Shown: in pieces, positions 18,258-25,440 of the stretch
Layout of the letters: every line of letters starts with the position of its first letter
How positions within the stretch are numbered: the stretch's first letter is position 1
From: Winogradskyella sp.
Lineage (GTDB): Bacteria; Bacteroidota; Bacteroidia; Flavobacteriales; Flavobacteriaceae
Assembly (NCBI GenBank): GCA_013002225.1
Contig: JABDKL010000148.1
Coordinates: 1 to 55,633 of the forward strand
Direction of reading: 5' to 3'
DNA length: 55,633 bases
The notes under the pieces: generated by a model
The model's input: only the letters and a program-made list of their open reading frames with translations
The model's database searches: none
Told to the model about the DNA's origin: nothing
Translations under genes and position numbers: made by a program

Positions 18258-18330
18258 GGTGCCTTAGCTCAGTTGGTAGAGCAAAGGACTGAAAATCCTT
18301 GTGTCCCTGGTTCGATTCCTGGAGGCACCA
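18258..18330 (+). tRNA. tRNA-Phe (anticodon GAA)
   Basis: Cloverleaf by eye: acceptor GGTGCCT (18258-18264) pairs with AGGCACC (18323-18329), discriminator A18330; D stem GCTC/GAGC (18267-18270, 18279-18282); anticodon stem AAGGA/TCCTT with loop CTGAAAA (18289-18295), anticodon GAA at 18291-18293; T loop TTCGATT (18311-18317). The five-bp T stem CCTGG/CCTGG has a central U-U mismatch. The 3' CCA is not encoded (CTT follows the discriminator), so it must be added by the nucleotidyltransferase. Confidence 0.96.
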
Positions 18331-18335
18331 CTTTT

Positions 18336-18369
18336 AAACCCTGTAAAACGTTGTTTTTCAGGGTTTTTT
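18336..18369 (+). terminator. Rho-independent terminator after tRNA-Phe
   Basis: Stem AAACCCTG (18336-18343) with CAGGGTTT (18359-18366), 15-base loop, then further T residues. It ends the single-gene tRNA transcript six bases past the mature 3' end. Confidence 0.8.
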
Positions 18370-18492
18370 GGTTTTTAAAAGCTTATAAAGCTGACCTATT
18401 TGGCTAAACCCAGAAGAAAAACCCTTAATCTTTCAACATTATTAGAGCCACTATTTATGGCATATGGGAACATTTAAAATCCGATTGCTATT

Positions 18493-18500
18493 TATTTTTG
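18493..18500 (+). promoter_or_regulatory. Candidate -7 box for the DUF421-SemiSWEET-GntA-DUF1989 unit
   Basis: TATTTTTG fits TAnnTTTG and lies 22 bp before the DUF421 start. No convincing -33 element. I looked for guanidine-riboswitch features in 18370-18522 (paired hairpins with ACGR loops) and saw none. Confidence 0.35.
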
Positions 18501-18522
18501 TTTAAATCAATAACAAAAATTT

Positions 18523-19044
18523 ATGGAAAACTGGATATACCCATCGTTAGAAATATTAGTGAAAGTCCTTTTTACTATTGTAGCCATCTTTTCAATTATA
18601 ATTATTGTAACGCGCCTATCTGGGCTCAGAACCTTTGCAAAGATGTCTAGTTTTGATTTTGCATCTACTATCGCTGTAGGTTCAATACTAGCAACAATTG
18701 TCCTTAATCCTAGTCAGTCAATATTAAAAGGTGCTGCAGCGCTGGCAGGAATAATCTTTTTTCAAAGCTTATTTTCATTTTTAAAGCGGAAGTTCGATTG
18801 GTTTAACAAACTAGCCACTAATCAGCCCATGATGCTTATGGAAAATGGAAAGTTTATAATGAATAATCTTAGAAAAACAAATGTTGATGCCAAAGACGTT
18901 TATGCAAAACTACGAGAAGCAAATGTAAAAGATAAGTCTGAAGTCTTTGCTGTAGTTCTAGAAAGTACAGGTGATATTTCCGTAATTCACGACAATAAGG
19001 ATGTTGGATTATCCCAGGATATTCTGACTGGCGTTCAAAAATAA
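18523..19044 (+). CDS. DUF421 (YetF-like) membrane protein
   Basis: Inner-membrane protein with three helices in the first ~85 residues and a soluble C-terminal domain. The family core is VTRLSGLRTFAKMSSFDFASTIAVGSILATIV (about residues 28-60), where YetF proteins carry R(x)GK(R)..S.FD....I..G. The C-terminal part (about 95-170) contains LRKTNVDAKDVYAKLREANV and VFAVVLESTGDISV, the standard DUF421 tail. At 173 aa it is shorter than the 210-230 aa of Bacillus members. Function of the family is not settled. The SemiSWEET gene begins 9 bp downstream, so it likely leads a four-gene transcript. Confidence 0.88.
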   Translation: MENWIYPSLEILVKVLFTIVAIFSIIIIVTRLSGLRTFAKMSSFDFASTIAVGSILATIVLNPSQSILKGAAALAGIIFFQSLFSFLKRKFDWFNKLATNQPMMLMENGKFIMNNLRKTNVDAKDVYAKLREANVKDKSEVFAVVLESTGDISVIHDNKDVGLSQDILTGVQK

Positions 19045-19053
19045 TAGTAGGCC

Positions 19054-19329
19054 ATGACAATCACCGAAATTATTGGTTTACTAGCTGGACTGTTTACGAC
19101 TATCGCAATTATACCTCAGATCATAAAAGCTATTAGAACAGGAAATGTAGAAAGTATTAGCCCTATTTTCATTGGCATACTTCTATTGGGTGTTGGCCTT
19201 TGGACTGTATACGGTTTTCTTAAATCAGACTGGCCGATTATAATAACTAACGGCATTTCATTTGTTCTTAACACAATAATGCTACTTATCTACTTTAATA
19301 ACAATTTAAATGGAAACACAAAAAATTAA
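19054..19329 (+). CDS. SemiSWEET-type PQ-loop transporter
   Basis: 91-residue protein with three transmembrane helices, the half-size bacterial version of SWEET sugar transporters; such proteins work as dimers that allow sugar movement down a gradient. The PQ-loop proline-glutamine is in TTIAIIPQIIKAIRTGNVESIS (about residues 17-37), and the Trp/Asn pocket residues appear in GVGLWTVYGFLKSDWPIIITNGISFVLN. It overlaps the start of the GntA-like gene by 20 bp, which suggests translational coupling; if so, the substrate could be something other than a sugar, related to the downstream enzymes. That is inference. Confidence 0.88.
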   Translation: MTITEIIGLLAGLFTTIAIIPQIIKAIRTGNVESISPIFIGILLLGVGLWTVYGFLKSDWPIIITNGISFVLNTIMLLIYFNNNLNGNTKN

Positions 19330-19972
19330 TACTACAACAGATGCCGAGGAAATGGTGCGTGAGTTTATCTTGGACGACCATCCTTGTGTTATGGCCCAAA
19401 GTGTAGTGGCAGACGATAATCTCACAATTCATTCGTACGACTATATGAATGAAGACGTAGCTAAGGAACTTATCACTCATTTACAGGACTATTTACAGGA
19501 TGTAGAAGAAGATTCAATGAAATTCCAAACGTTTATTGCAGTTTTCGACAAAGAAAAATTTACGACTGAACTACAATTTGAAAATGCCTTGTGGAACTTA
19601 CTTAACATATTACATAAAATAGACCCAAAACCATGGGACGAAACTACAAGTCCAGATCCTAATTCTAACAAATTTAGTTTTAGTCTGCTCGGCACATCAT
19701 TTTATATCGTTGGTATGCATCCAAACAGTTCACGATGGGCAAGGTCCTCGCCTGTCCCTATGGTTGTTTTTAATCTACATAGCCAATTTGAAATGCTACG
19801 TGATGCTAATAGGTACAAACGGGTTCGCGACATCATAAGAAGAAGAGATAAAGCATATCAAGGCTCAATAAATCCGATGTTGCAGGATTTTGGCACCAAT
19901 TCGGAAGCAAGGCAATATAGTGGTCGAGCAGTTGAAAAAGATTGGAAATGTCCGTTTAAATTTGACAACTAA
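19310..19972 (+). CDS. gntA: YqcI/YcgG family heme-dependent N-hydroxylase, GntA-like
   Basis: Member of the YqcI/YcgG family; characterised relatives are heme enzymes that N-hydroxylate guanidino groups (GntA of guanitoxin biosynthesis and an arginine hydroxylase in phosphonate biosynthesis). Conserved blocks are all present: FIAVFDKEKF, FSFSLLGTSFYIVGMHPNSSRWARSSPVPMVVF with the HPNSSR core, HSQFEMLRDANRYKRVRDIIRRRD, NPMLQDFGTNSEARQYSGR and the terminal WKCPF. 220 aa is usual. The start (19310) lies inside the preceding SemiSWEET gene and the DUF1989 gene follows 2 bp after the stop. No other guanitoxin genes are seen, so the product here is unknown; the symbol reflects family naming only. 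Confidence 0.82.
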   Translation: METQKINTTTDAEEMVREFILDDHPCVMAQSVVADDNLTIHSYDYMNEDVAKELITHLQDYLQDVEEDSMKFQTFIAVFDKEKFTTELQFENALWNLLNILHKIDPKPWDETTSPDPNSNKFSFSLLGTSFYIVGMHPNSSRWARSSPVPMVVFNLHSQFEMLRDANRYKRVRDIIRRRDKAYQGSINPMLQDFGTNSEARQYSGRAVEKDWKCPFKFDN

Positions 19973-19974
19973 TT

Positions 19975-20550
19975 ATGCAAGTTATTCCAAAAAAATCTGG
20001 CACTTCATTTAATTTGAAAAAAGGGCAACAATTAAAGGTTATTGATATTGAAGGAAAACAGGTATCTGATATCCTTTTTTTTAATGCCAATGATGTAAAT
20101 GAAAAAGTATCTGCCGGAAAAACATTTGATTATGAAGAAACCATTTTACTTACCAAGGGCAATGCCCTGTACAGCAACAGAAGCCAAAAAATGGTTAAAA
20201 TAATAGAAGACACCAATGGCAGGAATGATTTTCTCCTTGCGCCATGTGATATGAAAACATTTAAACATTTTTATAATATGGATGGTTATCACCCTAGTTG
20301 TTTTGAAAATCTGCACAAGAATCTAGAACCTTATGGTATCGCACCAGACGATATACCTTCCGCGTTTAATATTTTTATGAACGTTCAATTTGATAGTAAC
20401 GGAAATTTAAAAGTCTTAACACCGACTTCCCAGCCCAACGATCATATAATTTTCGAAGCGCAAATGGATCTTATCGTCGCTATGACCGCCTGTTCTGCAA
20501 AGGACAGTAATGGAGGTTCGTTTAAACCTATTGGCTACCAAATAATTTAA
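19975..20550 (+). CDS. DUF1989 / urea carboxylase-associated family protein
   Basis: DUF1989 proteins include the CgdA/CgdB subunits of carboxyguanidine deiminase in the guanidine degradation pathway; others have no known activity. Features seen: an N-terminal half-cupin GQQLKVIDIEGKQVSDILFF, a likely metal site with Cys91 (APCDMKTF), His106 and Cys109 (GYHPSC), and the C-terminal LIVAMTACSAKDSNGGSFKPIGYQI block with Cys173 and the conserved NGG. 191 aa, normal. CgdA and CgdB act as a pair; only one copy is present here. Two bp separate it from the GntA-like hydroxylase, so a joint role on a guanidino or N-hydroxyguanidino compound is plausible but inferred. Confidence 0.85.
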   Translation: MQVIPKKSGTSFNLKKGQQLKVIDIEGKQVSDILFFNANDVNEKVSAGKTFDYEETILLTKGNALYSNRSQKMVKIIEDTNGRNDFLLAPCDMKTFKHFYNMDGYHPSCFENLHKNLEPYGIAPDDIPSAFNIFMNVQFDSNGNLKVLTPTSQPNDHIIFEAQMDLIVAMTACSAKDSNGGSFKPIGYQII

Positions 20551-20571
20551 AATGAGAAACAATACTTAAAT

Positions 20572-21546
20572 TCAATCCTCAACTATTCCAATTTGTTTTG
20601 AATGTAGAGTAGCTTCTTTACTGTCCTTAAAATACAAATATTGAATCTGGTCTAATGATGCGATATTTTCTAAAACCGATTGAACCTGGTCTTTAGGCTT
20701 GTCTTTTGTCTGGCGTATATATACCGCTTTTATATTTTTAGGAAAGACTTTACAGATGCGCTCGTATAGATACGGGTCTTTTTGCGAATCATCTCCTAAC
20801 AACACATACTGTAATTCTGGATAAAATGAGATGATATTCTTAATCTTTTCAAATTTATGGTCGTGACTCCCTCCACCAGTAAAGAAAAAATCACCTAATC
20901 CCGTTTTTATTTTTTTGAGTTTTATAACAGCTTTAGGCAATTTGTATTTATTAGCAATAGCCACAATAAACGCGTATAAATTCCATTCGCTACTCGAGAC
21001 ATAAAAAAAGGAATTTGAAAACTTCTGATTGGTTTGCCCGGCTTTACTGAGCGCCTGATAGTGACCTGGAACGTCATCAAAAACTTTACGGTTGTCAATA
21101 TTTTGAGTAAGCATTACATAAAGCTTCTTAAATATGTTCGAGCTATGTGATATTAAAAATGTATCATCTATATCAGATATTATACCATATCTCCCTTTGT
21201 AAGGTTTTAATATTTCACTATTTGTGATAATATCAAATTCTTCATTCGCACACTTAACCATGCACTTATGCCAACCTGGTTCTAAGCTTTTATTATAAGG
21301 AACACTAAAATTAAAATAGCCATCTTTCATAGTCTTTGTAGACACAGAAAAGTCATTAAACTCAAGAGTCACCTCTCTATTTGAAATGGGCTTAATTGTA
21401 AACATTTTAAGTATTGACCAAGCATGTTTAATTTTACCTTTTTTAATGCTATATTGACTAGGAGCCCATGACTTAAAAACATGACCAGAAACAGTTAATT
21501 CTTTATCATTCATATAGCCTCTATAGATAGTAATATCTATTTTCAC
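20572..21546 (-). CDS. App1-family phosphatidate phosphatase-like protein
   Basis: Contains the App1 catalytic domain (DUF2183), a HAD-like fold best known from yeast App1, which dephosphorylates phosphatidic acid. The HAD nucleophile motif is DIDDTFL (about residue 145) and the later acidic motif LGDDSQKDPYLYE (about 265). The N-terminal ~135 residues form a beta-rich domain with VTLEFNDFSVSTKTMKDGYFNF. 324 aa agrees with bacterial members. No signal peptide is visible, so it is likely cytoplasmic. It is transcribed divergently from a lipid kinase 56 bp away, which makes opposite effects on the same lipid pool likely. Confidence 0.87.
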   Translation of the reverse strand: MKIDITIYRGYMNDKELTVSGHVFKSWAPSQYSIKKGKIKHAWSILKMFTIKPISNREVTLEFNDFSVSTKTMKDGYFNFSVPYNKSLEPGWHKCMVKCANEEFDIITNSEILKPYKGRYGIISDIDDTFLISHSSNIFKKLYVMLTQNIDNRKVFDDVPGHYQALSKAGQTNQKFSNSFFYVSSSEWNLYAFIVAIANKYKLPKAVIKLKKIKTGLGDFFFTGGGSHDHKFEKIKNIISFYPELQYVLLGDDSQKDPYLYERICKVFPKNIKAVYIRQTKDKPKDQVQSVLENIASLDQIQYLYFKDSKEATLHSKQIGIVED

Positions 21547-21602
21547 AGTACCTTCTTATTAGAAAATTTATAAATTTATAATTCTAAATATATCAAATTA
21601 AA

Positions 21603-22478
21603 GTGAAAAAAAATATCCTCGTCATTATTAATCCCAAGGCAGGGTCTAGCGATGCAGTAACCGTTTCTGAGATCGTAAAAAACAGATCAAAATCCTTAGG
21701 ATTGAATACATCGTTCTATTATACAACGGGGAAAAATGATAAACAGGAGATTGAGCAACTAATCGCAAACAATAATTTTGATCGCGCAATTGTTGCTGGT
21801 GGCGATGGAACAATTAATTTAGTCGCCACCATTGCTGTAAAGTATAATATTGCAATAGGAATACTTGCCTGTGGTTCTGCTAATGGATTAGCAGCATCGC
21901 TAGAGCTTCCACAAGATATAAACAGCCAATTAGAGATCGCAATAAACAACACCGTCACCTCAATTGACACCTTGTTAATTAATAACAACGTTTGTTTGCA
22001 TATTGCTGATATTGGTATCAATGCCGAGTTGATCTATAATTACGAAACATCTCAATCTAGAGGAATGACAGGCTATCTTAAACAAACCATTCCGACATTG
22101 TTTAAATCAAAATATCCATATCATTTTAGCATTTCTTCTGAAGAGATTGAGACCGAAAAAAAAGGTGTCCTACTGGCATTTGCCAATGCAAAGAAATATG
22201 GCACTGGTGCTGTAATTAACCCGGAAGGCAGTATTATGGATGGTTCGTTTGAAATAATTCTATTTAAAAAACTAAGCCTTAAGGCCATAGCTAAATCTTT
22301 CCTTAAAGATTATTCATTCTCTCCGACCAGTGTCGAAATATTTAAAAGCAGATCAGTTACTGTAAAAAGCAAAACACCTATTGCACTACAGGTAGATGGC
22401 GAGTATATTGGTGATTTTGAAAAATTCACAGCACAGATAAAACCAAATAGTTTAAGAATTGCATTACCAAATCGATAA
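21603..22478 (+). CDS. Diacylglycerol/lipid kinase family protein (YegS/BmrU-like)
   Basis: Cytoplasmic lipid kinase with the DAGK catalytic domain: VIINPKAGSS at the N-terminus, GGDGTINLVAT nucleotide loop (about residue 67) and GILACGSANGLAASL (about 91). The C-terminal beta-sandwich ends in VKSKTPIALQVDGEYIG, a standard DAGK tail in which D-G-E contacts metal. 291 aa is normal. The start is GTG at 21603, giving MKKNILVIINPKAG, where family members begin. It faces the App1-type phosphatase across 56 bp, suggesting paired control of phosphatidic acid and diacylglycerol (inference). Confidence 0.9.
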   Translation: MKKNILVIINPKAGSSDAVTVSEIVKNRSKSLGLNTSFYYTTGKNDKQEIEQLIANNNFDRAIVAGGDGTINLVATIAVKYNIAIGILACGSANGLAASLELPQDINSQLEIAINNTVTSIDTLLINNNVCLHIADIGINAELIYNYETSQSRGMTGYLKQTIPTLFKSKYPYHFSISSEEIETEKKGVLLAFANAKKYGTGAVINPEGSIMDGSFEIILFKKLSLKAIAKSFLKDYSFSPTSVEIFKSRSVTVKSKTPIALQVDGEYIGDFEKFTAQIKPNSLRIALPNR

Positions 22479-22725
22479 AAAGAACTTTGAGTGCTATTTA
22501 ACTTTTAAACCTCATCTACAAGCACTACTTATGTCCTATAAATTTTTAATTCAACTGCCGTAGCAATACCAGTTTAATACTCACATTTAGTAGGCTTTAG
22601 TTATAAATTACATTACTCATACCTATAGAACAATCTTATAGTTTCTCTATATTTTAAAACAAGCCTTGACCGTTGAAATTTATTATTTTTATAACTTAGA
22701 ATTAATTTAAAGATTTTTTTAAATC

Positions 22726-23163
22726 ATGAACGACGTAAATAATTTAGATTTCATTATTTCTATTGTAATTGCAATGATAGCAGGTGTTAGTATTGGTCTG
22801 GAGCGTCAACTAAAGAAAAAGAATGCCGGACTAAAAACTAATGCATTAGTTGCTGTAGGAGCCGCAATATATATTAACATTTCCTACAAGTTTATGGGTA
22901 TGGACAACGTCGATATCACAAGAATTATAAGTCAGGTGATTGTAGGTGTTGGTTTTTTAGGTGCAGGAGTCATTGTAAAAAACAAAAAAAGAATTAAAGG
23001 ATTAGCTACTGCTGCCTCTATCTGGTGCAGTGCTGGCTTGGGTTGTTTGGCAGGCCTAAAAATGCATTTTGAATTGGTTTCTGCAACCATTCTTATCGTA
23101 GGCATAAACATTATTTTTGGCTTTTTAAATAAATATATATATAACAAGCAGAAAAAATACTAA
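22726..23163 (+). CDS. MgtC/SapB family membrane protein, short form
   Basis: Four-helix inner-membrane protein. The family signature GVSIGLERQLKKKNAGLKTNALVAVGAA (about residues 21-48) corresponds to the GxERE...AGLRTHALV block of MgtC, and GVGFLGAGVIVKNKKRIKGLATAASIWCSAGLGCLAG matches the second conserved block. MgtC from Salmonella has ~230 residues with a C-terminal soluble domain; this 145-residue protein has only the membrane part. Relatives affect magnesium stress survival or ATP synthase activity; nothing here shows which. The 247 bp before it hold no feature I can support. Confidence 0.88.
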   Translation: MNDVNNLDFIISIVIAMIAGVSIGLERQLKKKNAGLKTNALVAVGAAIYINISYKFMGMDNVDITRIISQVIVGVGFLGAGVIVKNKKRIKGLATAASIWCSAGLGCLAGLKMHFELVSATILIVGINIIFGFLNKYIYNKQKKY

Positions 23164-23201
23164 AAATTAATTTCGGAATAGTAAATGGATGTCAATTCGC
23201 C

Positions 23202-24440
23202 TTAAACTTCATTGTTCTCAATTTTAGCTATCGATCTTTTAGCGGTAAAACCATGAAGTAGAATCGATATTAGAATAACTAAGGCAACAATAGAAAATAA
23301 TTGGTCCGTATTCTCAAACGCTCCATGTTTAATGGCATAAGTTAAATAGAATACCGAGCCTATGCCTCTAATTCCAAAAAATGAGATAACCATTTTTTTC
23401 TTTTTACTAAGTTTAGAATTAAACTGAGAAATGTAGCCAGTGACGGGTCTTACAATAAATACAAGGCAAAGGCAAAATAGAACAATTTCTAAAGTTGCAA
23501 AACTCAATATGCCTGCCATTATGGAGCCTCCAAAGAACAACATCCAAAACACAATCAAAAATTTTTCGACATTAGTTATAAAACTGAGACTAGGATCGCT
23601 TTGATTTTTTTTCCCTTCTTGGTGCTGATGATAATGAGCGAACAATCCAGCAAAGAAAACGCTTAAGAATCCATAGGAATTAATTACCTCAGCCAGCCCA
23701 TAAGCTATTAAAGTCAATGATAACGCCACAAAGGCCTGATGTATTTTACGCTCTTTCCAGTCAGAAAGTTTAGTTGTAACATAGCTATATAAGTAGCCAA
23801 TTATAACGCCAATCAAAACACCAAAAGCAACTTTATAAAGTACATAATAAGACAACCATTCTGTCCATACTTCAGCATCTAGTCGTTCATTCTTTGACCA
23901 TAATATCGCAAGAAATACAAAAGGGAATGCTAAGCCATCATTTAAGCCTGCTTCTGCTGTAAGGTTATATTGTGCCCCTAAATTTTTGCTGCTTTCGGTT
24001 TGCTTTTTATTTAGCTGAATTTCTGAAGCTAATGCCGGGTCTGTAGGTGCTAATACTGCTGCTAAGAGCAATGCCATAGCACCCGAAAAATCAAAAACAT
24101 AATACGAAATAACAAATACTATAACCATAAATAGAGGCATGGTTATGGTTAGGAGTTGTAATGGATTTTTCCATTCTTTCCAGGAATAATTAAGACCAAT
24201 TTTAAGACCAGCAACCATTAAACTGATTATTACAACCATTTCTGAAAAACGCAAGGTTAAATTAATTTCCCATGTAGGATCTGGCCAGGGTATAGGTGCT
24301 TTTAGATAATAAAGAATCGCACCAAGAAATAGTAGAGGAATAGTAAAGCTAATTTTAAATTTTTTAAGTAAAATGGGAAGAAAACTAGCAAACAATGTAG
24401 TTAATCCAATAATCAATAAAACAATAAAGTAGCTTTTCAT
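23202..24440 (-). CDS. CPA1-type cation:proton antiporter
   Basis: Inner-membrane Na+ or K+/H+ exchanger with about 12 helices and no C-terminal regulatory domain (412 aa). The ion-binding motif is ALLLAAVLAPTDPALASEIQ (TDP), followed by the ND motif GLNDGLAFPFVFLAILW and the conserved arginine block FFGIRGIGSVFYLTYA. It converges with the MgtC-like gene (38 bp between stops). A role in pH and sodium homeostasis is expected for a marine organism; ion preference cannot be read from the sequence. Confidence 0.9.
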   Translation of the reverse strand: MKSYFIVLLIIGLTTLFASFLPILLKKFKISFTIPLLFLGAILYYLKAPIPWPDPTWEINLTLRFSEMVVIISLMVAGLKIGLNYSWKEWKNPLQLLTITMPLFMVIVFVISYYVFDFSGAMALLLAAVLAPTDPALASEIQLNKKQTESSKNLGAQYNLTAEAGLNDGLAFPFVFLAILWSKNERLDAEVWTEWLSYYVLYKVAFGVLIGVIIGYLYSYVTTKLSDWKERKIHQAFVALSLTLIAYGLAEVINSYGFLSVFFAGLFAHYHQHQEGKKNQSDPSLSFITNVEKFLIVFWMLFFGGSIMAGILSFATLEIVLFCLCLVFIVRPVTGYISQFNSKLSKKKKMVISFFGIRGIGSVFYLTYAIKHGAFENTDQLFSIVALVILISILLHGFTAKRSIAKIENNEV

Positions 24441-24648
24441 AGTTACGCACTTTGGTTTTTTAAGATATATGTTTTTCAGCTATTAAGTGGCAAAACAAAC
24501 ACCTTTTTTACAATGCATATTTTGCCATGATTAAGATTCACTCAATCTGGGTTCCTTAATTTCTTAAATTTCTTTTAAAAATTTTATTTGGTTTATAATT
24601 ATCCTTATTTTAAATCTATAGATAGACGTTTAATTAAACATTTTTATT

Positions 24649-24822
24649 ATGAGCAATTCAAAACCAAATGACAATAAAGACGGTAATCGCGAAATACCAG
24701 ACTCTAGCACTAAAAAAGCCCGAGGTAGTAAAAGTGTTCACAGTCCATTAGACGATTCGCAAGAGGATGGCTGGAAACCAGACGCTATTGACAAGGGGAA
24801 ATCAGAAAAAGATAATGATTAA
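24649..24822 (+). CDS. Small hydrophilic protein, unknown function
   Basis: 57-residue frame, MSNSKPNDNKDGNREIPDSS at the N-terminus and ending GWKPDAIDKGKSEKDND. It is very rich in Lys, Asp, Ser and Asn, has no membrane segment or cysteine, and looks intrinsically disordered. Codon use and the ATG after an AT-rich leader look like neighbouring genes. No family is recognised. It sits in a 518-bp interval otherwise without genes, with a strong hairpin 77 bp beyond its stop. Its character resembles small stress-induced hydrophilic proteins, but that is only a resemblance in composition. Confidence 0.55.
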   Translation: MSNSKPNDNKDGNREIPDSSTKKARGSKSVHSPLDDSQEDGWKPDAIDKGKSEKDND

Positions 24823-24898
24823 AGAAATTACGCATCTTTGAAGGGAGTTAGCAAACCTTGTTATTTTCTTCATTACAAATGTGCATAAAACCAACTTA

Positions 24899-24944
24899 AT
24901 TTAAACACAAACCCGATTTACTTAAATCGGGTTTGTGTTTAAAT
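24899..24944. terminator. 22-bp perfect hairpin, probable two-way terminator
   Basis: Arms 24899-24920 and 24923-24944 are exact reverse complements (22 bp, core ACAAACCCGATTTA) with only CT between. It lies between the converging 57-aa and 77-aa small genes. The GC-rich centre and AT flanks fit a bidirectional intrinsic terminator, though neither side has a long uninterrupted T run. Confidence 0.65.
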
Positions 24945-24958
24945 ATGTTTATTCCTTC

Positions 24959-25192
24959 TTATTCCTCTTGATCTCTGTGATCGCCTGGAATCATTTCAAT
25001 GTTATGTCGCATTTTATCCATAGCACTAGCAATATTCTCTTTTTCGGAATCTGATAAACTATTTAAATCCTTTTTTCTTACTAAATTGCCTTTTCCGTCA
25101 GGTTTTAGGTCCATATTTTTAGTTTTCTTAGTGAAATTTGATGATTTTGTGTAACGATCTTGAAAGTCTGCATGTTTTTTTTCTTTACTCAT
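24959..25192 (-). CDS. Small charged protein, unknown function
   Basis: 77 residues, strongly hydrophilic (MSKEKKHADFQDRYTKSSNF at the start), with a short predicted helix at about 45-65 (SDSEKENIASAMDKMRHNIE) and an acidic end, DHRDQEE. No signal peptide, membrane helix or cysteine. No family recognised. It lies just past the 22-bp hairpin and opposite the other small hydrophilic gene; 248 bp separate it from divergent tamB. Probably real because of its length without stops in an AT-rich region and its protein-like composition. Confidence 0.6.
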   Translation of the reverse strand: MSKEKKHADFQDRYTKSSNFTKKTKNMDLKPDGKGNLVRKKDLNSLSDSEKENIASAMDKMRHNIEMIPGDHRDQEE

Positions 25193-25428
25193 ATCTTATA
25201 TTTTTATACTACTGATTTGCAAACTAATAGGAAATGAAGATATATATTAACTCTAGTGGTTTTGTTTTTAATTCATTTACAAATGATCCGAGAATCTACT
25301 TTCGAAAGGATAAAATTTCATGAGCAATCGTGATGTTACACAGAATTCAGGTACTAAAAACAGATCACCAAATATCGATAACGTTAAAATACATTTTAAT
25401 CGTAGTAAATATGATACATTAGAGCCTA

Positions 25429-25436
25429 TATATTTG
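25429..25436 (+). promoter_or_regulatory. Candidate -7 box directly before tamB
   Basis: TATATTTG matches TAnnTTTG and ends 4 bp before the TTG start of tamB, so transcription would begin at or next to the start codon. No -33 TTTG at 19 bp. The rest of 25193-25428 shows nothing I can support beyond a 44-codon open frame judged unlikely. Confidence 0.4.
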
Positions 25437-25440
25437 AAAC

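Noticed and set aside
18222-18407. Open frame of 61 codons on the plus strand
   Set aside because: It runs through the whole tRNA-Phe gene and its terminator, so it is an artefact.
18370-18522. Guanidine riboswitch before the GntA/DUF1989 unit
   Set aside because: No paired ACGR-loop hairpins and no ykkC-like pattern by eye; only a -7 box candidate. A covariance-model search would settle it.
19310-19972. A guanitoxin biosynthetic cluster
   Set aside because: Only the GntA-type gene is present; none of the other pathway enzymes lies within the window.
22490-22526. Inverted repeat AGTGCT/AGCACT as a terminator after the lipid kinase
   Set aside because: Six-bp stem with a 25-base loop and no T tail; likely chance in AT-rich DNA.
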